This document shows, in pieces, positions 18,701-33,700 of a stretch of DNA of 64,000 nucleotides. The DNA comes from Lepidostoma basale (Eukaryota; Arthropoda; Insecta; Trichoptera; Lepidostomatidae). A program made the position numbers and the translations under genes. Within the stretch, counting starts at the first letter, position 1. Every line of letters begins with the position of its first letter. The stretch spans positions 372,001-436,000 of the forward strand of contig JAHDVF020000247.1 in assembly GCA_022606425.2 (NCBI GenBank), given 5' to 3'. The notes beneath the pieces were generated by a model. The model made no database searches, had not been told where the DNA came from, and worked only from the letters and a program-made list of their open reading frames with translations.

Positions 18701-21700
18701 TGCGGAGCATTGACTGTTCAACATAAAACCGAAATGTATAGGGCCTGACCTGGACAGGGGTCCACCGTTAGGGTTCTCCCCTTACCACTGTCCCAGTCAG
18801 TGCTCCGCAGTCAACATGTTAATACAACTTCTTCGAGTGCCATATCAGGTCCCCCCGACGTCGGCTATCACCCTGGCGTAGGCCTCTCTGTCCTGTGCCA
18901 GACGGAACAACTCCCCCACCCCCCGAACTCCAGTCCATTCCTTGATATTCTCGAGCCAGGACATTTGGGGTCTTCCCACACCGCGCCTACCCTCGATCTT
19001 CCCTTTTATGATGAGGTGCAGCAGATCGTATTTCATGTGTCCCAAATGTGCCATCTTTCTAGACTTCACATCAGGCAACAATTCTCTTCATACTCTGGCT
19101 CTATGTAGCACCTCATTGTTGGTGACCATATCAGTCCATTAGATCCGCAACTTTATGCGATGGAGCCAAACACAATAATATTCTGAATATTTTCTACACT
19201 GAGTTAATACAACATTCTAAATATTTTCTTCACCGAGTTTGACTATTATTATTTTGAATTTCATCCATATTTGTTATTTTCAGACAACAATTAAAAGAAC
19301 GTGAAAAGGATATGCTAGAGCTTTGTAAGAGTGAAAGTGAACCGGAAGATGATGATAAATCAGACATCAAAGAAAATTTAGAATCCGAAATAAAATGTGT
19401 AGAAGAAAATATTGACAATTCAACAATTGTTAATCTTCATGGCGATGAACCAGAAAAAATGCTTACCAGTGACCACCAGCCTACAGCTGATGTGTGTAAA
19501 AATTTAATGACATCGTTTCAAAGTGAAGAAAACACCGATGAATTCAAGAAAACTTCCGATGGTTGTGACCTTCCAGAATCTTCAAATGATACTTCAAGAG
19601 TCACTCTTGAATCACATTGTCCAATGGAGATTTTTCAACATGTAGATAGCACTCAATCGGAAAAAAGTCCTGATAAGATTTGCGAAGAAAATAATGATGA
19701 CTTTAATATTTCACATAGTTCAAAGGTTTTATTAGAATCACATACTAAACCCCAGGACATGTCCTTAGATGAAACAAAAGATGATTTTGACTTGAATATA
19801 GCCGAATCCAAAACAGATAATGTCATGGAAGAGGAATTATTGGACACTCTTAATAATGAAGATTGTGAACAAACAAATAAACATTCACATTCTAATACTC
19901 AACCAATTGGTAAGTTATCTCGTTGTTTTCTTCTGGTATCTTCTTCTTTCGGTGCCGTGTCAGGTACCCCCAGCGTTTGCGATCACTGCAGCAAAAGCAT
20001 CTCTGTCCTGCGCCACTTGGAACAGGTTCTGAAGTATTGTAATTCCTGTTCACTCTTTAATGTTCTGCAACCAGGACAGCTGCCTTTTACCAACTCCCCG
20101 ACGTCCCCCACTTTACCCATTAATATCAGTCGAAGGAGGTGGTATTTTTCTCCCCTTATCACATGACCCAAATATCTCTATTGGCTCTGGCTCTCTGTAG
20201 TACATCTGCATTACTGACCCTATCAGTCCACAGTATATGGAGCATTCTGCGTTATATCCACATCTCGAACACCTCCAACCGGTTCATTCCATTCGCTTTT
20301 AGAGTCCAGGTTCTACTATATGGCTGCGAAACCTGAACTATTTTAGTATTTAATTGTGTGCAAATACATTTATATTTGCTCAGCTTATGGCGATGTGAAT
20401 TTGTCTATCTGCAATGTATTTTTGTATACTCCAATTGGTCGTTAAAAAAAACATGTATTTTAGATACATGTAGCTATTTATTTCATGTTTATTTTGTTTT
20501 AGACCTGATGCAACCATCAACTTCTTCACAAAACATATCTTGTAGTGTTCCTCTTCCTAACATTAAGCCTAAGTTGACGGGCTCTCCGGGATGCTTTATT
20601 GACCTCATATCCGGGGAAGTTCAATCAGGAGTTGAAATGTTAAAAAAGAAATATCTCATTCATGCTGCAATGAAAACCCCTGAAGAAATCCAAAGAGAAA
20701 AGGAACGCAGGTAAACAACTCGTGATTCTACAAGACAAGAAAAGTTTATTTGTGTACATTGCCTAGTCTGATAATTTTTGGATTATTTCAGGATACATCC
20801 TGGCTCCTCGCTTATCAAGCTTAAAAAAGATTTGGAGGATAAGATGACCGACCATCGAACACAAGAGTGGACTAAAAGACTTGAAGAAATGGCACTGAAA
20901 AAGAAAGAAGAAGATGATAACCTTTCTGAATGTGAAGAATTTTTAGATAAAGAAGAAGGCGTTAAAACCACTTGCAAAGTAGATATAGATGAAGAAGAAA
21001 ATGAAAATGACAGTGACTCCGAAGCAGAATCAGAACCAGAAGAAGATGACATTATTATAAATGATAAACCAAAAGACAAGTGCGCCTTTGGTGATGAAGA
21101 GGCCGAAGTTGAAGATGATGAAAATGCCGGCTCCGATGATGAAGCGGAAGACAGCAGTAGTGATGATTCTGATGATGAAATTATACCCACCGAAGGCAAA
21201 AAGACCCTCACACGTATAATTAAAGCTTTTGATTCTGATAGCTCTGATGATGAATCTACGCTAGAAAAGAGTAAACCTGTTGATGGTTTGACTAATAGCT
21301 TAAAGAAACAAAGTGATGGAGATTTTGAACATACTGATGTTCTAAGTACTCCCATGAAAAAAGACAAGTCACTAAATCCTTCGCAATCGGAAGATATGTT
21401 TGACAGCCAAATGGGTTCCAAGAATGACAGCTTTTCAATGGATTGTTAGTTTTAATTATGCTATTTTATTTGTCTAACCGATGTTATTTTTATTTTGTAC
21501 GATTTGTTTCAATTTGCTTTCAAAATTAATTTCAGGGGAAGATGAATTATTACCTCCTGGACAACTTGCACCGCCTGGTGCAACTCCCGTATCTCTAAAG
21601 AAGATCATTCCGAGCATTCCCTTCAGCGAACCCAGCTGCAACTTGCAGGGCCGATCTGACCTATCGAATCTCGTCTCTCCCATTATTAAGCTGACGGCAG

Positions 21701-24700
21701 TACAGAGAATGTCTTCGGCAAATGTTTGTACATATATATCTTGAATCCCTAATTCTACAATATTAAATGAGACTCACAAGAAATTCGGGTCAAAAACAAA
21801 AATTATGTGCCTTGGGGTGCCTGTCCACCGGAGCGGAGCGAGGGAGTAATGCGGAGCGAAGTTGCGGACTGTATTATTCCATACACAGAGCTTGGCCGCG
21901 AGTATGCGACGAGTCAATTGAGCTGCCAGCGGCGGGCGATTGGTTTAGTTCTACGCGAAATGTCGCTGGCAGCAGACATGTTATCGAAAAAGTTGTTACA
22001 TTATTACCTCGCATTGCTCGAGGAAGAAGAGTTGAAGTCAGAAGAAATCAAATTACTTACCATATACAATTTGAACAATTCTATAAGGAAACATAAATTT
22101 TGGCGGTGCGGTCGCAAGCCGCAATCCGCACCAGCGCTCGTTTCTCCTCTCCACTTCCCCGCTCCGCTTCTCCGCTCTGCTTCCCCGCTCCTCTTCTCCG
22201 CTCTGCTTCCCCGCTCTGCGTCCTCGCTCCGCTTCCCGGTTTTGTATGAATTTTTAAACTAGTTCGTAACTCCCTGTCCACTGAAAAGGAGCGGAGATCT
22301 TATGCAATTCCATCGGTGGATTTTTACCTCGCTTACCGCTCCGCCACCTCGCTCCGCTCCGGTGGACAGGCACCCTTACTCTTGGTACTTAGATTGAAAT
22401 AAACATAAATACATTATGTGTATATGGATTACATATCTCTCATTGTATCCAAAAATAAACAGTTGAATATAACTAAGTTTTTCAAAACATTATTTATTTA
22501 AACAATGTATTTATTTATGAATTACAATTTGAGCACACGGCTTAACCAATGGCTGGACACGTGACTATTTGTAGAAACTAAATACTTGAATGCTTTTCTT
22601 TTTCTTTCAATAGACTTCTATTACCCAAACTCCGTCTCCTATCAGTGGTCTCTCATCTCCAAAATACAAATCTCCACACGAAGCAGAAAAACTTGCAAAT
22701 TTGCAGAAAAAACTACTCTTTGATTCTGAAGGCCCAGAACTACAGGTAATTAAAGTGGAACATAAACAGTGTTGTTTTTTTTTCACTTCTAAGTTTAATT
22801 ATAAACTAAATAATTTTAATGACACCAAATTTTTAATTACAGGATACTCAAGAACTAGAAAATCTATGTTCTGGTAAATTCCCTACACAGAATACGAAAA
22901 TAGTGTCTTGTAAGCCCACTGATATTACAATGACTCTACTCTTTGACAAGGATTCCCCCTCAGAAGAACCTGAGATGACACAAAATACAGAAAATGAACT
23001 TTTGGGTCTCTGCACTGGCAAGTTTAAAGGAATTAATGATGATGGGGAAACTACCAAAGCTGACACTTCAGCTGGTGAAAAGGTTAAATACTTAATTTAT
23101 CAATTCAATCGCATTCTTTAATATAACATTAACCGCCCTAAGCATATAAACATAGGTGATACGCACACTTTGACAGTACCATTCTGCGCTATCACGTACG
23201 CGCTTCATAAAAAAGAGTGTACCTAAAATGAACAAACCGTTAGGGTACGGTCACACCGGAGTGTCAGGGTAGGAGGCTAGGTGGGAGTCTTAATCTGACC
23301 AGCCACACTGTAAACGCTCGGAGATTTCGGCGATTGTAGCGCTGCGGGTCTTTTATAAATAAATATGAGTTTATAAATTTATGATCCTTAATTTAGTGGT
23401 CACTAATCATTACCCTTTGCTTCAATTGATTAATTCATAAAATAAAGTGAATATTAAAAAAGTTTCATTAATTTCGTGACATTTGGGAATAACCATAAAA
23501 GATCACCGCGGTGCTACAATCGCCGAAACGTTTACTACAGGTGGCTTGTGATCAGGCCCTTGGTGCGAAGCGTATAGTTAGGCCGGTCCCATAATACGCC
23601 ATACGTTGGTTCGCCTTGATTGTTCATCTTGACTCCTACCCTGGCACTCCGGTGTGGCCATACCCTCAGGGATAAGCGCATGTGCCAACAATACTTGAGT
23701 ACAAGTATGATACTTTTACAGCGGGGAGGCGAAGCTTTTAATGTTTCATAATTTAAAAAAATTAACTTAATATGTAATTAAATTTAATCAATAAAAAACA
23801 TGATTTTTTTTTGGCATGCTTCTCGAAAAGTTACCTGAAGGTTGGGTAGTTAAAGTATCATCATAGACAAATAATAGTATGCTTATTTTTTACGCTTGTA
23901 TAGAAATCTTTTGAAGGTTATACACCTTCATCATCTTCTTCCTCTAAGAAGAACACCATCAGTAGAATTCTAAATCAATCTCCCAGAATTTGGCAAGATA
24001 AATAAACGCATACAAGCGAAATAATTTGTAAAAGTTCAGAATCGTGGAATCACTGTGTAAATGTTTATTATTAACTAACTAACTAACCATCATGCCGTCT
24101 CCTCAAAGGCGTAGACAGAAAGAATGGACTGCCACATTAATCTTTCCTGATATACTTCCTCACATCCTCAAAATTCATACATCGTGTCTTGTATGCATGT
24201 TAATTTTTCAGATTCCTCACGTGGCTACACTTAATTTTTTATTGGTTTATTGTGCCTTATTTTCCTCAGTCTTCTACTATTTATTGTTCTTTGAAAATCG
24301 AATGTATATGTTAACGAAAAAAGGAAATGGTGAAAGTATTCTCTAAAAGTATAATATTGACCGTATACTGGCACAAGACGTTAAGAAATATCAGTGGTAG
24401 AATTTCTTTCTCGAACCATTTGCGGTGGAGGTCGGAGTCCATCAGGGTTCAGCCCTGAGCCCTTTCCTTTTTAACATGGTTATGGACTACCTGACCAGGA
24501 ATATACAGCAGTCTGTACCGTGGTGCATTCTCTACGCAGACGACATAGTTTTGATTGCGGACTCGGCAGAACAATTGCAAGTTAAATTGAATGAGTGGGC
24601 AGATGCCTTAGAGTGTAATGGACTACACATTAGCAGGAGTAAAACCGAATATTTAGAATGTGAATATGAGGACATCGCTACAGATTTGGCTCATGAAAAC

Positions 24701-27700
24701 ACAATTCACATTGACAATACTCCAGTTAACAAGGTGTCCCAATTCAAGTATCTCGGGTCGGTCCTTACTATGGACGCCAACGTAGACACTGATATCAAAC
24801 AGGATAAACACCGCCTGGCTCAAGTGGAGGTCTCTATCAGGTGTCCTGTGTGATCCAAAAATTCCAATCAGGACTAAGGGCAGAGTCTACAAGACTGCAG
24901 TGAGGTCCGCCATGCTATATGGAGCAGAGTGCTGGACCAACAAAAAAGTCCACGAAAGTCGAGTCCACGCTGCCGAGATGAAAATGTTGAGGTGGGCTGG
25001 AGGCGTCACAAGGCTGGACCACGTAAGGAACGAATACGTGAGGGGTAGCTTTAAGATTGCACCAATAACGGAAAAATTAAGAGAATCTCGACTCCGGTGG
25101 TACGGTCATGTGATGCGAAGAGACAGCGAGCACATTGTCCAAAAAGCCCTCAGCATTCCCACAAAACCAAGAAGAAGAGGTCGCCCGATGGCAACATGGT
25201 GGGCCAACATGGAAAAGGAGCTCCAACGTGAGAACCTGACAGTGGAAATGAGTCAAAATAGGAAAGTTTGGCGTTTTCGTACGAGGAGGGCCGACCCCAG
25301 ATGATGGGAAATGGCAAAGAGAAAGAAGAAGTGGTAGAATTTCTTGTCTTATCTTCTGGTTAAAACAATTTAAGTCCATTTCAGTGTGTATATTTCATAA
25401 AATACAGTTTTCACTACACATTAAGTTAATTTTTCTATGTATGGTACTCGCAAAACACTTCAAATGACTTGTTTTTTTGCCAATATTAGAACAATATGTA
25501 TTGAACACTCTCTTACTCAATTTGTGTGATTATTTTTACAGGATGATTCTCAGAACATATCCCTCATTTGGTCCGAGGCACAAAACACAGAATCGTTTGA
25601 AAATGCTATTCCATTAGCTTTGGATCCACCTAAAATACCTGATCTTCCAATCCTTCCAGTTGCTTCAACGGAAATTCTTCCGGAACCTATTAAAGCAGAT
25701 GATGATCGTCTTCCTGATTCAACGAAAACTACTAAAACTAAAGACAATTCAATCACCTCATTCTTCAAAACTAGTAGTAAAAGTAGTAAACCCCAGGAGC
25801 CTACTGAAAATGACGCAAGTGTTGAATTATCTGATAAGGTGTCCAACGGAGGAAGGAAGTTTGTAATGTTGTCCACTTCAGAAGAGGAGACTGACGATCT
25901 AAATGAACCACGAAGTGCGAAGAAAGTTTTAAAGTCTAAGAAGGAACGCTCTAGGAAAATGAAACAATTGAAAATATCAGGTAATATCTTTGACAATTGT
26001 TTTTAAATTTAATTGCCATCATTCTCACATTAAAATTAATTATTTAGTTCAGATGTTCACATTATTATAGTCCAAGCTAAATTAAAGCAAAGTTTGATAA
26101 AAATATATATTCCATTATAGAATAGTTTTTTTTACTCTTTCATCAAATTTGCAAATATATCGACTGAAGCAAAGATGGCAGTGCACAATGGAGTTCTAGT
26201 GCCGACCCTTATATATCGAAGTGAAGCTTGGAGTTGGCAGAAGAAAGATAAAGTAGGATAAATGCCGTAGAAATGAGATCACTAAGAAGAATGTAGGAAA
26301 GTTTGATAGAATGATGAAATAAAAAAGGAATGTAATGCAGATGAATGAGTGATAAATAAAATCAAGAAAGGGTCACTAAGATGGTTTGAACATATGGAAC
26401 GAATGGATGAGGGAAGAATGGTTAAAAAGATATATACAAGTAGTGTGAATGGAAAAAGAAGTCTAGGAAGGCCAAGGAAGACATGGCATGACCAAATTAA
26501 TTAATTATGGCGGCCATGTTCAAAGTATTGTCAATTGTTTGAAGTCGAACAATCGACTCGCGTGCCTGACACGATGTATGAATGTTGAGGAAGCCAGAGA
26601 AATATGTCAGGGAAGAAAAGATTGGCAGTTCATTCTTCCTGCCTACCCCTTCGGAGAGACGGTGTGATGGTTAGTTAGTTAGTTATATTTGTTTTATTAT
26701 GTTATTTTCTAACCGACTGCGAATATCAGATGAAGTGTTCACATTTAGATTTTTACATTGTAAACACTTCTCGATGCACTCTTGTGATGTTTACATCACG
26801 AAAAGGGCTCTTTAAATGTTAGCATATTTATATTTATGATGAAAAAAATAAAGTCAAATTTCTAAATAAAAATAATTTGTTTCATCATTGCATCAATGCA
26901 TCAAGTTTATCAAAATCAAATTATAAAACATAATGAAACAAATATGTACTGTTATATCCAACAGTACATATTTTTTTAAATAGTGCACCAGAAGATTGCA
27001 TTTTAACCATAGCTACCATGAAGAGCTACTTTTTTTAATGCTATCATAAAGAGCTACTTTTTTGCAATACCACCATGATTAGCTACTTTTTCTAACACTC
27101 CCATGAAAAGATACTTTTTGTAATGCTACCATGAAGAGCTATTTTTTATAACTGACTATAACTTTTTTTACAAGCATAAATAAAAAGAACCACAAGTATT
27201 TAAAATGTATTGACAAAATAATGTGCGTTAGAAAATATACATTCGTTTCATGTATTTGTTTATTTTTTTTTAAAATAATTATGTGATTTATTTATACTTC
27301 AAGATGATGAAGAGTCTGAAGAAGAGGATATTGGCGGTGAAATATCAGAAAATGATGAAGCAGAAGCCGACAGACTTGTTGATTATGATTCCGAAGAAAA
27401 TGAGGTTAGTAGGCATCGTACAAATATTAAATATGTACTAATATTACTTTATGTATTTAAATATAGCTACATACTAACTAGCCGTTACTCTCTTTCCCTC
27501 TAAGGGTTTGCAGAGGATGGACTGCCACACTGTTTTATCCTAACATACTTCTCACACTTCCGTAACATTGATTCATCGTTTCATGTGCGCACTTCGATTT
27601 TTCCGACTCCTTACATGACCCGATATTTTATATTTGATTGTGACACGTTTTCTTTTGACTTCTTGTATTTCTTGTTCCGTTTACATTGTGTGCGTATACT

Positions 27701-30700
27701 TTCTTTATCATTCTTTCTTCCCATGTATCCAAACCATCTTAACACATTAACTACCAAAAGCCAACTAGTTGGCTTTTCGCTTTCAACCGTATTAGACCAA
27801 ATACCGATTAGTCGGTTTTTCCTACCCTATTGCTACTGGAAATGATTCTCACAACTACGTAAATCACGAAAGGATATTTACTTCTTCTTCCTAGCCTTCC
27901 CTCCACTGCTGGATGTAGGCCTCTTCCATCTGTCTCCATTTTTCTCTATCCTGTGCCGCTTCAATCCATTTTTTCCTGTCGACCACAACAATATCGTCGG
28001 CCCATCTCTTCTGTGGCCAACCGACACCCCTTTTGTTTTCCCATGGCCTCCACTTTAAGACTTTGGGAGTCCATCTTGAACTTGGCTGTCTGGCTACGTG
28101 TCCTGCCTATTGCCATTTCAATTTTGCGATCCGATCCATGATATCGGCGACTTTTGTTCGGCGTCTGATTTCTGTATTTGTAATTCGATCACTCAGACTT
28201 ATGCGCAACATTTGCCGCTCCATGGATCGTTGCATGCATTTCAATTTGTGGACAGTTTTTATGCTCAGGGACATTGTTTCCAAACCATATGTCACATAAG
28301 ATAAAAAGGATATTTACTACAAATTTTAAATTTTAAAAATAAATATGCGTTACTTAAATTTTTTTAATTCCTTGGTAAATAAAGTGTTAGTGACTCTTTC
28401 ATACTTCGTTTATTACACTTTCATTCTCACTGCATTCATTTAAGAGATCTCATTTCTACTTTACATTTTTTAATCTTGTTTGTATATTTTTAAGCTAGAA
28501 GTGGTTATAAAATACAATATTTCAAATTTCACAATCAGCACCATCCATGATGTAATCCCGTTTATAATAATAACATTTAAATACTACCTACATTTCATTT
28601 ACGGTGTTTTTATAAATAATTTTGACATATTGGCCAACCCATTGGTGGTCTAGGGAACAGAACTCTTGGCTCCTGATCTAGGGGACTTAGGTTCAAGCCT
28701 GGACACAACCAAATTTCTTCATAATTAGCTGTTTTCTGCTCATATTGGATGTATAATAAAGTCTAATGCCATTGATGGTGGAATCTGTTTTAAAACAAAA
28801 AATATTTATGACATTTCAATTTTCAAATGCTATTTACCTTTTAATTCTTTAGATTGAAGTACAACCTGAAGTAATGGAGAAGCCGAAGAAGAAAATGACT
28901 TCAGAGTTCTTCGAAAAAGAAGCTGAACTAACCTCAGAAGACGAGTGGAGGGCTTCAGGAGACGAGGATGAGAAAGGACTAGATAGAATGGAGAGAGAAG
29001 AGGGAGATGACGATCAATTTGACCAGAGAGCCATGAAGAAACAACTAGAAAGGATTCATTTGTAAGAAAAATTACATTGTTTTCATTCCACTCTCTAAAA
29101 CCAAGAATTATAGAGTATATTGACATTTTTATGGAACTGGCAAAAGAAGGATGAAAGTAGAATAAATGCAGTAGAAATGAAATCTCTAAGACGAATCTGT
29201 GGCAAATCTGTATATGATAGAGTGACAAATGCAAGTATAAGAAGTGAATGTGGTGCGAATGAAAGTGTTATGAACAAAATAAGGAAAGGGTCATTAAGAT
29301 GGTTTGAACACATGGAAAGAATGAGTGAAGACAGAATGATAAAGAAGGTATATGTAAACGGCGTGAACGGAGCTAGAAATAGAGGAAGGCCGAGGAAAAC
29401 GTGGCACGATCAAATCAATCAAATATTGAATGTCGGACACGTGAGGAGTCGGAGAAATCGACGTGCGTGCATGACAAGATGTATGAATGTAGAGGAAGCG
29501 AGAAAAGTATGTCAGGACAGAACAGTGGCGTTCCCTTCTTTCTGCCTACCCCTCCGGGGAGACAGCATGATGGTTAGTAAGTAAGTTAGTTATAATAATA
29601 TGCTAACTTTTGAAGCGCCGTTTTTTAGATGTAATCACCTCAAGGGCGCATTAAGGCGTGTTTTAAATCTAAATGTGAAATTGGGTATGAAATATGAAAA
29701 ATATGGATTTTCAGCTTAGATCTGAAATCTGTTGGATCATTTATGCATCTGAGGTGGGAAAGAAGATTGTTCCAAACTGATGGACAGGTTACCGCAAACG
29801 CTCGATCCCCGAAATTTGTACTGGGGCAACGCTTTGGCTCAACTAATCTTCCTGGAATCGTTCCTGGATATTATTTAAATCCATCTTTATTATTTATATT
29901 TTTTACATCAATCGACTTCTAAAAACGAAGTTCTCGTAAATAAATTTGGTTCTCAAAATAAAATTGTTTTAATGCTGATCTCTGATAGATACTGGTAGAT
30001 ACACAGGAAAGTGAGGCAATTACTGCTAGATGCTGGCTCTTTTGGCTTATGAGTTTTCCGACTACTGATTTAGGCAATGTTCTGCATCAGTCAATCGAAC
30101 GGGTAGAACTACCCATCACACAGTTTAAAAGTTTTCCTTTTAAAAATCGGAAAAGTTGTGCATGCACTACTCACTGTATTATTTAGTTATGTGTTCTTTG
30201 GAAAACAAAACTATAATCTTTATAAATGTGGAAGAATATGTATTTTATATGTTATCACATTGTTTCAGGCGCCAAATATTAGATGATGACAAACGAGAGG
30301 TTCAGATGCTTCAAGAGATGTTATTGGAAGACGACATGGAGGGGGGGACAAGGGAAAGGAAATTTAGATGGAAGAATGTTGGTCAGTTGGAATTTATTTT
30401 TAGATTTTTATACAATCACCAATTTCAAACAATGTCTCATTTTAAGTAAAGAGTGCTAACGTAACTCAATTGGCCTAGATCAAGAGCGGTCTATTTGCTA
30501 AGCCACAGCTTTATTTATAATTACAAAATATTTTTAATTTGAAATTTTACTATTGTTAATCAACCATAAAATTTATTCCTCTTTCAACTTGCACTTTTGT
30601 ATGAGCCTATACTCCAAACATTGAAATCTGTTAGTATTGAAAAATATTTTAATTAGTTGCTGTAAAAAAATATATTACTTATTATTATACAGTGAAACCT

Positions 30701-33700
30701 GGATAATTGGCATTCCAAGGGACCAGGCCTACAATGGTCAATATACCAGGTTTTCCAATTATCCAGTTTTTCATGTATCCAGGTTCAGATTGTGCTTTGG
30801 TTTTTTAACCAGGTTTTGTAACCACATAAACAGAAAAGCAATAAAAACATGGATTGATGCATAAAACAATCAATAAAAATTTAATAATAGGCTAATAAGT
30901 AAATTGTAATTGTACATACGTGCATATGCATACAAACAATAAATTGAATTATTGTGGCTTGAAAAAATCTGTTATACCTGTTTCACATGCTAAAAATGTT
31001 GCACACCCCTTCGCGAGATTTTCCGGTGTCAAATTCTTGAATTAGTTTTAGTGAGCTCAAATCAAGGCCGTTATATTTACATTTGTGAAACATTGCGATC
31101 TAAAATGGACCACCTTCGATGAGTACAAAACAAATACTGAGGAGTGGTCAGTTTACAGAGATCGAGAATGCAGTTCTCTCCAATTGCAGGGGTTTAGGGC
31201 CAGAATGTTGAGTTTAATTAAACAGGTTATTTTTTCCAATTAAAGAGGTTTTAGTGCTCTAAGGGGGTGGGACCGGAACTTTTCTGCCAATTATAGAGTT
31301 TTGCCAATTAACCAGGTTCTACTGTATTTAACATCAATAAAACAGGTGTTTTATAAACTAACTAACTAACCATCACGCCGTCTCTCCGAAGGGTTAGGCA
31401 GAAAGAATGGACTGCCACACTTTTCTTTCCTGACATATTTCTCTCGATTCCTCAACATTCATACATCGTGTCATGCACGCGCGTCGATTTCTCTGACTCC
31501 TCACATGGCCGACATTCAATATTTGATTTATTTGATCGTGCCACGTTTTACTCGGTCTTCCTCTATTTCTGGTTCCATTTACATCATTAACATATAATTT
31601 TTTTACCATTCTTTCTTCATTCATTCTTTCCATATGTCCAAACCATCTTAATGATCCTTCCATTATTTTGTTCATGACACCATCATTCGCACCGCATTCA
31701 CTTCTTATGTTTTCATTCGACACTCTATCATACACAGAGTATCCACACATTTGTCTAAGAGATCTCATTTCTACTGCATTTATTCTACTTTCATCCTTCT
31801 TTTGCCAGTTCCATGCTTCGCTTCCATACATAAGGGTCGGTAGAAGAACACCATTGTGCACTGCCATTCTAACTTTTTGGATAGGTTTTTGTTTGCGATG
31901 ACAACTTTAAGTGCACCATTCACTTTGTTGCCTGCCCCAACCCTTCTTTCAATATCCCTCTCCACTCGCCCAGGTGTTTTATTCATATTAATTATTGAAA
32001 ATGGAGTTATACATCATTGTTCAAGTAACAATAAGTAAATATTTGAATAAATATAATTTTGCTTCGTATTTTCACAAAACTTTATTTTTCCTTGTATAGA
32101 CGTGTCTCAGTTGTGACCCAACCTTTTACAAAATTGTTTGTGTTACAACTGAAACATGTCTGCTAAAAGAAAAATAAAGTGTTGTGATAATACAAGGTGC
32201 AATTCCGTGTATTCAAATGTGAATCCACAACACAATAGAAGAAAAGTAAATATTGAGTTAAGATTTTTAGTATTCCTCAGATAATCATCTAGCTCACTCT
32301 TTGTCTCACACTCACTGAATCTATATGTATTCACTTTTATCATTTGAAAAGTAGGCGAAACCCCGCCAACTATTTACACTGCACTCATGCTTCTGTAATA
32401 TTCGAAGTGTGAGAACAGAAATACTCTATATGACTATATGAAAGTATGTTTTTTCCTTCAAGTTTAGACAAAAACTTTAGATCCGTCTTACAATGCACTG
32501 ACCTCTGACTTGATAGTTTTTCAAACATTGTGAGGGTTTGCCAATTCTGTAGTGTTTTTTAGCTATTGAATGTATATACCTTTGACTTAAATTGTTATCA
32601 TTTGAGACAATATCCTTTGAATATTCCATTATTCCTTTTTCAAACTCTCATTTTGAAGTTTGAATAAATAGAAGTTTGCACCAAGGTATATAGAATAATA
32701 TGGTAAGATATTGCGCACGTAGCATGCTATCCCTTTCTAATAATTTGCTGTCAAGTGACGTCATGTGGTGAACTCGAAATCGAAACGAAACTATAAACAA
32801 ACCTAAATAACTATAAACAAGCTAAATCAAATGGATTTGATTTGCCATATCCAGTTAAAAATCTTTTTTATCGATGTAAAATGTTTTTCAAAATAAGAAC
32901 AATGAACTTAAAGCTCATTGAAGATGCTAACTCTAAAAAAAGAAAAATAAAAAAAACAATAACTTAAATAAAGAAAACGATTTGTCATAATTTATTTAAT
33001 ACAATTACAAAAACTTCTTTTAATTAGACGTAATAAATAAACAAAGAAAAATTCCATACCCAATGTATAAATATATACTCAACTCATACTACACAACCTA
33101 ATGCTTGGGTCTCCACGTGACGTAGCTGCGCAGTAGATGTCAAAAATAAAACGCGGAATATCTTACCATATTTATTCTATATACCTTGAGTTTGCACTGA
33201 TTACAAGCACCATAATACACTGACTTTCTTTTTCCCCAGTAAGGGTACGGCCACACCGAAGTGCCAGAGTAGGAGTCAAAATGAACACCCAGCGCACTTT
33301 GGGACCGACCACACAATACGTTCCGTGCCACAGAGCATGATCACAAGCTAACTGTGTCTTAACTCCTACCCAGGCACTCTGGTGTGGCCGTACCCTAAGG
33401 GAAAGATAAATGAATGTAAAGTTAAAAGTAATTAAATACTTATTAAAAAATACTCAGAATTTAACTAACTAACCATCACGCCATTTCTCCGGAGGGGTAG
33501 GCAGAGAGGATGGATCGCCACAATGCTCTGTCCTGGCATACCTCTCGGGCTTCCTCTACATTCGTACATCGTACCATGCATGCACATCAATTATTCCGAC
33601 TTCGAATGTGGCCGCCTTTTAGTAATTGAATTTTGTAAATTAAATTGTTTTAATTTTTTTTACTAGATAATTCTCTGGATATTGTACCTGGGTTTGGGGA

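Noticed and set aside
19910..20166. Claspin exon 3 extended into a 284-codon ORF
   Set aside because: The extension is antisense R3 retrotransposon, and a consensus GTAAGT donor sits at 19910.
20783..21421. 212-codon Ser-rich minus-strand ORF
   Set aside because: Exact antisense of the acidic Claspin exon 5; GAA/GAT/TCT-rich codons leave the reverse frame open.
28640..28710. Possible tRNA gene
   Set aside because: Promoter boxes fit, but I cannot pair acceptor and anticodon stems; treated as SINE-like.
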